NCBI RefSeq assembly: GCF_048771995.1
Contig: NC_133043.1
Coordinates: 9,194,501 to 9,258,500, forward strand
Reading direction: 5' to 3'
Origin: Taeniopygia guttata
Taxonomy: Eukaryota > Chordata > Aves > Passeriformes > Estrildidae
Length of the DNA: 64,000 nt
This document shows positions 56,301 to 64,000 of the stretch, in pieces. Position 1 is the first letter of the stretch. Every line of letters starts with the position of its first letter. Position numbers and translations under genes: made by a program. The notes under the pieces are model-generated. The model had not been told where the DNA came from and did not search any database. It saw nothing but the letters and a program-made list of their open reading frames with translations.

Positions 56301-59300
56301 TGCAAGTTCCTCTTTGAAGGCTGACTGCAGAGAGAATGAGACTGTTTCAGCTGGACATTTTGGATTCTGATTGAATTTTCTCAATCTAAATTTTGTAGTA
56401 TTTCTTCCTCTCTGCAGTCTCTTTTTGTGATGATCTGTGGTTGTTTATTTTTCCCAGTGCTGAGCCTGCTTGGCTCCTAGTGTCCCCTGAGATGATGCTG
56501 GAGGGAAGAGCTCTTGCACAACCAGGTCAACAGCTGCTCCCTGCCCTGTCCAGCCCTCCTTGGGCAGGGCATTTAGGGACAGGCTCTGCTGACACTGGAG
56601 ATGGCTTGGCTTGAGGGAGATGAGAGTGTGGCTGGCCCCACTAAGCATTTTAACAAACATCCTGAGGGTTCCTCATCCACCCTCATGAGCTATGACAGCG
56701 GACAGGGACTTCTTCAACCTCTGTTTCAACCAGGAAATGGCTGTACTGGCTTTTACTGCTCTCCCAGGAGCATCCACCCTGCCTTTGCTTTAGGAGAATT
56801 TTCACTACCTTTTGGTTTATAGAACCTTTCTTTATAAAGGTCTTTCTTCAGAGCTTCCTTTCATCTCTTTGCTTACATACAGGCTTTGCCCAGGAGTTTT
56901 CAAGCAATAAAAGTAATTCAGTTTAGCACTTGTCCTAGTGCTCCACTCCTCAGGCAGTCTTGCAGCTTTGTTGTGAGTTGCCCAAGAGCTCCATAAGGAG
57001 GGATGTCTGCAGAGAGCCCGTGGGAGTTTGCACAATCCTCCTCTGGGTGGGGGAAAAAGGGGCAGGTGTCACTTGTCTCTGGAGCTGTAATCTCGCTTTT
57101 GTTCTCTGAACATCTTTCACTCCACACAGGCGGCAGCTCCAGGCTCAGGCTTGTTTCTCGTGGGCGGGAAAACAAATATTTTGTCGCAGTAACACCAACT
57201 CTTTGCAGAATATCGATCCCATAGTAGATGGGCATCTAGGCTGAGCAATTTTTCCTCTTTAAGGCAGGGATTTTCCCATTATACACTGACTTATACACAG
57301 CCTCCACAAATATCCCTTAGCCTCATCCCTCCTGGTTGACTCCTAGTGTTGGAATGGAGGAGCTGAAGTCATGGAGGAAGGCAGAGAGGAAATGAGGAGG
57401 GATGGAGAACATGGGGGGCTGCCTGGGGAGGAAGATGTGGCTGCTGGATTAGAGAGAAGCTTGTAGGAGATGGAGAGAGAAGCCAAGATAGGAACTGCAG
57501 TGCTCAGATGGTCAGGAGCTGTGGTCCAAGGGGAGATCGCTGCATTTCCACCAATGATCAGACCTCAGGGAAAGCCTTAATGGTTTTAAAATTATTTTTC
57601 CCTATTGTTCTGACCACATCTTCTCATTGCTGCTTCTCTTGACTCGTTGACCTCCCTCTTGGCCTCCAGCACAATGTCTCAGTGCTTCTACTCTGCCTGG
57701 TTTGTACTTCTCAAACCCGTCCTTGCTCTCCTCTTTCCCACCTGTGCCAAATTTGCAGTGGGGGCCATCTGCTCCCTTCTGTGGTATTGCCTCTGCACTT
57801 CTCTCCCCTCATCTTGCTGGAAGCTCCTTGTTTTATTGGTGCTGTTTCAGTCCTATAAACTCTTTGCATTCCAGCTGTCAGAGATAGAACATGTACAGCT
57901 GCTCACTGTTGTAAACACAGACCATTCCTCTGCCGACACCTCAGTTACAGCTCAGCTTCTCTGAACTCTTCTAAACGGTTTTGATTCTGCAGGATTAGAC
58001 TCTTCTTTGCTGATGGTTTTGGAGAATGACCTCTTTAATTTTCATTCTCTCTTTCTCATTTGTTTGCTCTTTTCAGCCAGTTGGGAGAATTTATCTACAA
58101 AATGTTTTGGTTGTGTTACTTCACAGCTATTCATACTTATTAATGTTGCAGAAAGACCAAACTCAGTTGCCATCTCCCAGTGAACTGCAGAGCCCATATT
58201 CTGTCCAGGCATGCTGATATATCCGTGTAGTTTTCAGTGCAGGTGAATGATGGTAGGACCAGGCTGTGCCAGCTCTGCAGGGCTGGTGCAGGCTCCTTCT
58301 CCACCATGGGGGGGATGGAGGCTCTGCCCATCCTGCCCGCTGGTACAGACACACATCTGCATGCCCTGGGGGTACCAAGGTTGTCCATGTGCCCCAGCCA
58401 CTGCCTAAGCTTTCGAAGTCCTCTCCAAAGTCTTCCTGATCTTGACCCACTGAAGCAGCTGCCTGTGGTTCCCACTGGTGCAGGAATGTGCACCAGCTAT
58501 TCCCAATGCCTCTGGCAGGCTGATAATCCCTGCAGATGGGGAGAACTGTATTGACAGGTTATATTAAATAGCCTCTTCTTCTTTTTCCCAGTGCCCTGCA
58601 CACAAAGATGCCCTCTGTGTCTCCCAAGGTGACCAACAGCTACATCCAGGGACCCACAGATGTTCCCCTTCTTGACAAAACCGTGGGGCAGTGCCTGGAG
58701 GAGACTGTGCAGCGCTTTCCTGACCGCGAGGCCTTGGTCTTCTGCCGGGATGGGGTTCGGAAGACATTTGCCCAGTTCAAAGAGGAGGTGAGTGCCTTGT
58801 TCATCCCTCAGGTGACTGGATCACAGCAGGTGTGATGGAGGAATGGGAAACAGCTTCATTGCTCAGCTCAGGACTGAGATGAGTTGTGTGTGGACCATCA
58901 CGCTGGTGCAGAGGGAACAGCACATTTCCAGCATGTGCTGCCTTCATCCTTCTCTCAGCCTTGGGATGAAGAGGGGGAAGCGGCATATGCAAAATGCTAA
59001 CATCCCATAATGAACATTCGTGCTTTAAAATGATCACACTTATCTGATGGGTTATGGGCTGAGTCCTGGTGTTTTTCTCTACTGGAGTAGACTCCAACTT
59101 CTGGATTAGTCACTCTGGCTATCAGAGGTCCTGAGTGTGGGGAAGATTTTTATCCAAGTATGAAGACAGTGGAGCGAAGTAAAGGGCCAGGGCTCAATAT
59201 GATAAGCATGGATGTGTGTGGGTCTGTGCATATATGAATATATGCTTCTCTGGTTTTGGAATTGGAGGGACTAACTACCTGGAAAGTTTGTAATAAATAT

Positions 59301-62300
59301 ATGATATAATCTTTGATAGGAAAGAATTATTTAGTGGGTTTTTAGGCTTACTATGGTTTTGGTCACATCCATTCACATCAAAAAGATTACCTCTGTTCAC
59401 CCTGATTTTAAGAAGTAGACTGTAACTAAATCAAAGTGTTCCTCAGCTTCCTATCTCCTACAAGGCAGATTTTAGAAATTCATATGAGAACTTAACAAAA
59501 CTACAAAGCCTTTCCTGAATGTCTCAGAGTGTTTATACATACATTCGTGTACATGTAACATGCTTACCACCCTGCAAAATAAAGTAGTGGTTAATATAGT
59601 GACTGTATTTGAGTTAATGAATCACAGAATCATTAATGTGGGTTCCATGGGCTGATGGACTGTTCTGGGGAGACACAGTCTGTTGCATTTCAGTTACTGC
59701 TGAAATCCTGGATGCTGAGAATTTTAAACTTTCTGTGCTGAAAGGCACAGACTTGCAGGAGAGCACTGCATTGCCTGGGGCTGTGGATGGGGGCTTCCAT
59801 AATTGATTAATAGTACATGGAAAACTTCGAGTTTGGTGTTTTAGAATATAGAAATAAATATGAAGCAAGATGGAAGTTTTAGGACAGAGGCAGGCTGTTC
59901 TTTTCATCTTCTTCTTCCTTCTTCTTAATGGGTTTGGGTAATGTTTTGTAATTGGACAGAAAAGTCCGCATTGCGGGCTTTGAGGGATCAGTTTTTGGGT
60001 TAAAAGGGAAAATAATCTATGTCTCATTTTTTAATTGGATAGTTTAGTCTTAAAAGACCTTGTAACGAGATAATTGTCCATTTTGTGCCTTGCTAATGAA
60101 AGACTCGCAGTTGTGAGGCTGTAGCACTGATAAGAAGCAATAAACACCTAAGTCTGAACATGAACTATCATCTCAAATGGTTTCAATCCTGACCCCGACA
60201 CAGGTAGAAAAAATAAGCAGAGAACCCACAAGTTACAAAGATGATGATTTTTCACCAGAAAGCAGTGCCTGGAGACCAATATCCCCCACTGCATCCTGTG
60301 TGTGATCCTCAGGCTCCTGTGTTGTATTTTTTAGGTGGACCAAGCAGCAGCTGGACTTCTGGCCCTTGGCCTGAGGAAGGGAGACCGGCTGGGGATGTGG
60401 GGACCCAATAAATACGAGTGGGTTCTTATGCAGTTTGCAACTGCCCAGGCAGGAATCATCCTGGTAAGGAGTTTGCTGTGTCTGGGATTTAGCAATCTGT
60501 TGGGAAGGGAAATAGAGACAAAGAAGCAATAGGAAATACTGGAGAATAAAGTTTGTTTGTCTGTTTTTCCATGCTCTTAGCTGGCATGTCATCTATAGCT
60601 GAAACAAGTATTTAAGGAAGATCTGTGCAGCTCTCTGCATCCTTGTCCCCCACTCTGTAAGGAAGCAGGCTGCAGAGAGAGGAGCAGCAAAATGTGCTTG
60701 CAGCAGCTGTTAATAGGAGATGTGCTTTTCTCTACAGGACATTCTTATGTGGGATGTTGCTGCCCTAACCAGTTACCAGCTGGTTAGATTTGAAATGTAT
60801 TGCTTCATGGAACAAAGGCTCACTTAAAAATCTGGTCCAGGCTGCATATCCCTAAAAGCCCGTTTTCATTCGATAGCAGGACCAAAATACATCTTATTTA
60901 GGCAGTGCTCTGTGCTAAGGTCTGTACTCTGCCTTCTGCTCCATTCCCTCCATCCTGATTCATTCCAGTGTCTGCAGGAATAGGGTGGAGGAGCATGGCT
61001 CAGTAGGAACCTGTGGGTGAACTTAACACCTCCTACCCAGCTCTCCACAGAGTGGCCACTGGAGTTATCACAGTTGTCCATCAAGAAACTTGACTTGCAC
61101 AAGAATTTTGATCTAGTTTAGTGGATTGGATCAGCTAGGTAAACTGGATCAACTCCTGTGAGACAGGATGTCTGGTTTCTGTTCCTGAAGCTCTGTTTTG
61201 ACTATGTGACCTCACATAAATCTCTTTTCCAATTGTTTTCTTTCATACAAACACAGAATTCTGATATATTTTCTGTGAATATGTAATCCCTGTGGTGGTG
61301 AGCTGTTAGTTCTGTGTTGGTCTGAGTGTGGCTTAACCCTGGAGGAACTTTTCTGTTGAAATCGGTGCTAGGGGGGAGGGTGTTCGAGGCAAGAAGGTGA
61401 TCAAATTCTTGTTTCTGGCTCTTCAGGTGTCTGTGAATCCAGCCTACCAGGCCTCTGAGCTGGAGTTTGTGCTCAGGAAGGTTCGTATGGCATGAGCTGT
61501 CTGTTGAAGGGGGTTGGGGGGGACATGATGCAGATGAGCTCTTTGAGGTTTGGGTGTAGGGGAAGAGCTGGCTGGAGAGCAGGGCTGCTGTTGGGTGTGT
61601 AGAGGAGATGAAGCTGCAATTTGGTGCCCACATTTCTTGATGTTCCCTATCTGATGGAAACTGCTGTATCCTTCTCATCCCTCTCTCTCTGCCAACAGCC
61701 AGGTACTGCCAGTACTACCCCAACCCAGCCACTGGCAGCAATCATTTACCAGGGAATGAGGGAAAAGATGTAGGACTTGCCCCTCCTGCTCAGGGCAAAA
61801 ATCACCATCTGGGATCTCAACCTTGAAAGTAGAACCTCAGAAAGGACCTCATTTTAACCTCAGACAGGACCAGTCTACTTGGTAGCTTGATTTCTCCTTC
61901 CCATGTTTGTCTAAGGCTGGCTGGCCTTGGATTTAAGCTGGCTTAAGTCCTAGATATTGCCACTGTTCAACATCTCTCTGCTGTCTGATCCTGCCACCTC
62001 ATCTACCCTTGAGTTTGTGACATGCAGAGCACTGATCAATTTAAACTGTTCAGGCTCCCTTGCTCAAATAATGAGGAATTCAGGTTATTAAATATTTGAT
62101 GGCTAAAAATTAAGATTAATTTTTTAAGCTATTTTTTTTTTCACTGTGGTTTGTTCAGCTATAAATGAAAGGCTGATATTAGAAGCGAGGGAGCCAATTC
62201 TGAATGTTTCTAGCAAGTTAGTTTTACCTAGAAAGTGGATAATTTTAAGCAAATTTCTTTTGTATCAGTAACTCTGTAATGGGTTGTTGGGCTGCAATTT

Positions 62301-64000
62301 GAATTCTTGTTTCATCCTTCCTTTAATGCTCTCAGCAGTCCTGCTGGTCACTGCTGTTCTCCTGCACTGGGGTTGAACCCAGGGCTGCAGTGGAGCACCA
62401 TCTCTTCCAGAGTGGGTGTCCTTGAGCTTCTCTGTCCTACTGGAATGTGCAGCTCAGTTCTTCCCTTTTACCCCAGCAAGGCTTTGGTTTTCCTCTCCTC
62501 TGATTTTTTTCTCTGATGTAATCTGGAATCTTGATGGGGTAAGAGCAGAAATGTGCTTCAGCTCCATTGGGAATTTCTCCTGTCTTGCCCTTCCAGATTT
62601 GCCAGCATTCCAGATTATGCACCTTTAACACTGGGAGCTCTGTGGAATTCCTCACCACCCTAAGGATTTGTTTTGTGTTTGTTTATTTGCATAATAAAAT
62701 GTATGCAGACTTTAGGGCTGTTCCTGTTGGATCCTGTCCATCTGTGCAGTCTGATTGGTGTACATGGAAATATATGTGAATTACTATTCCTTGGATTCCT
62801 ACTGTATTTCCAGGGCTTGTAAAAGCAAACTGATGATGAGTTTTCATATTTTACATTCTTTGAAGACAGATCTGCTGCCATTCATGTTGAGACCAAGTGG
62901 GAGAGGCCCAACCAGAGACTCTTTATCTTGTACAACATCAGCCCTTCAACCAGCCCTCCTCTCCCACACAGCATCTATTTTTCAGAGCTGGTTCAACCAG
63001 AATTGTAGTTTAAAGGAATTAGTAGTAAAAAGCTGCAGAGGCCCAAAACAGCATCAGTCCCCTGGGTTCTGGGCAGCCTGTTCCAGAAAATAGAGCAAAT
63101 GTTTATCTTCCTTTCTGACAAAGGCCAGAGGATACTTACAAATAATTTATTGGAGTGGCCTTTGTCTCCTTATTTCCCAGACGTTGGGAGAATAATGAGA
63201 ATAGCTGAGTAAATATGTAAATAGTTTGTTGGACACAAATGCATTTTTTGGAAGTAAAAACAGTTTGCAAATCTGGATCAAATTCAGCAAAATCTTTGCT
63301 GCTGAAAAAGAAATAAAAATTCTTGGAGTAATTCAGGTGGTTTTTTTTGGGATTATGTAAATGTAAGGGTTGAATGAAAAATGCTTTCATTTTCAAAATA
63401 GCTAGTGCTTTAAAAAGAGGTGATAAAATCTTAGGAAAAGGAACACCTCAAAAATTCCACAAAAAAAAACTTGGCTTGATCTTATAGGCAGATTTTAGAA
63501 ATCCTTGTTTTTCCAAATTTCCTCAAAAATCTTCGTTCCAGATCAACACAAATTAATTTGTTTTAACTTCATTTACTCATATTTTGGGACTGGGCTTTTT
63601 TTTAGAGCTGAGACTCATAATCTGAAAAATCAGCTGCTTGCCTTGTGCTCACAACAAAGGGTGTCAACCCTGGGCAAGGAGAGAACCTTAGGCTGCAGCT
63701 CTGCTTTCTTGGCCAGCAAAAATCATCCTGAATCCAGCACTGGGGCAGAGCAAAGCACTGCACAGCTGGATCCAGGCTTGGGCTGCTGGGTGTGCAGTGC
63801 CAGCACAGCAATGATTTTGGAGGGTTTTGGGAATAAACAGCTGTAAGGGTTCATTTGCTTCAGTCATTGAGGAACCTACCTGTTCCTGTACTGGGGGTGG
63901 CTGCTCTTCATTGTGTCCTGACTGACAACCCAACGTGCTTTTTCATGAGTTTCTGTCTCCCTTCACAGGTTGGCTGTAAGGCCCTGGTGTTCCCCAATCA
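53309..64000 (+). CDS. ACSF2: ACSF2, mitochondrial medium-chain acyl-CoA synthetase family member 2 (5-prime part)
   Basis: ATP-dependent enzyme that activates medium-chain fatty acids to acyl-CoA in mitochondria. Five coding exons are in the window: 53309-53382, 58592-58787, 60335-60463, 61427-61480 and 63969 to the edge, 161 complete codons plus two bases. The first exon ([20 protein letters not shown]) is an arginine-rich, acid-free amphipathic start typical of a mitochondrial presequence. Next come [79 protein letters not shown] and [10 protein letters not shown]. These match the N-terminal lobe of the adenylate-forming fold; the AMP-binding core lies off the right edge. The donor of exon 4 is GTTCGT, weaker than usual. 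CHAD, nested in human ACSF2, is not seen in this part. Confidence 0.95.
53383..58591 (+). other. ACSF2 intron 1
   Basis: A 5.2-kb intron between the presequence exon and the first enzyme exon. I see no nested gene. Most of it is ordinary AT-moderate sequence. Confidence 0.55.
59942..60202 (+). mobile_element. Likely solo LTR of an avian endogenous retrovirus
   Basis: About 260 bases start TGTTTTG and end CCGACACA, so the ends are TGT and ACA. Inside near the right end is an AATAAA-type signal followed by a CT-rich stretch, the layout of an LTR R/U5 region. The flanks GGTAA (left) and GGTAG (right) look like a five-base target-site duplication that has drifted slightly. No internal retroviral genes are present, so it is a solo LTR fossil. 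Five-base duplications suit ERVL- or ERV1-like classes; I cannot name the family. It lies in ACSF2 intron 2, sense to the gene. Confidence 0.5.
61481..63968 (+). other. ACSF2 intron 4
   Basis: A 2.5-kb AT-rich intron without a recognised gene or repeat. Many short frames are chance. Confidence 0.55.

Noticed and set aside
59620-59660. CR1-like start (ATCACAGAATCATTAATG) in ACSF2 intron 2
   Set aside because: Too short to tell from chance; the CR1 body that should follow is absent.
53383-64000. CHAD nested in ACSF2
   Set aside because: In human CHAD lies within ACSF2, but no leucine-rich chondroadherin frame is visible on either strand in the part present here.

Overview
The window is bird nuclear DNA, most likely from a passerine or similar neoavian. 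The protein-coding exons read through as close orthologues of human genes, introns have GT-AG borders, promoters sit in short CpG islands, and the recognisable dispersed repeats are fragments of the avian LINE CR1. The gene density and the GC-rich tandem repeats at promoters suggest a small, gene-dense chromosome, but that is inference.

Left block (1-18 kb): RAB37 on the minus strand, represented by its first coding exon (5808-5867) and P-loop exon (99-209); the rest lies off the left edge. Upstream of it, on the plus strand, is a small CD300/CMRF35-like immune-receptor cluster. It holds a short receptor with a lysine in its membrane segment (10003-11385, activating type), a broken copy (12521-13143), and a long-tailed receptor with several ITIM-like tyrosine motifs (13466-17291, inhibitory type). 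The two intact receptors have V-domain exons of identical length (336 nt), as expected of a paired receptor set.

Middle block (18-37 kb): a G-poor minisatellite of about 700 bp runs up to the promoter of XYLT2 (eleven coding exons, 864 residues, complete). It is followed by a 36-bp GC-rich VNTR and a five-exon gene for a 206-residue single-pass membrane protein. That protein has a juxtamembrane cysteine cluster and PPxY/LPxY motifs; I do not recognise it, and it is the best candidate for something undescribed.

Right block (37-64 kb): MRPL27 (minus) and EME1 (plus) fire divergently from one CpG island with CCAAT boxes on both strands. LRRC59 (minus) follows, then the first five coding exons of ACSF2 (plus), which runs off the right edge. 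XYLT2-MRPL27-EME1-LRRC59-ACSF2 is the conserved gene order of human 17q21.33, whereas RAB37 and CD300 belong to human 17q25.1, so the window spans a junction between two blocks that are apart in human.

The genes do unrelated jobs: vesicle traffic, myeloid immune signalling, proteoglycan synthesis, mitochondrial translation, DNA repair, ER membrane and mitochondrial fatty-acid activation. A shared feature is that most promoters carry private tandem or inverted repeats close to the start codon. I see no tRNA, rRNA or CRISPR. All exon borders were read by eye from splice consensus and frame continuity; every complete gene model sums to a whole number of codons.
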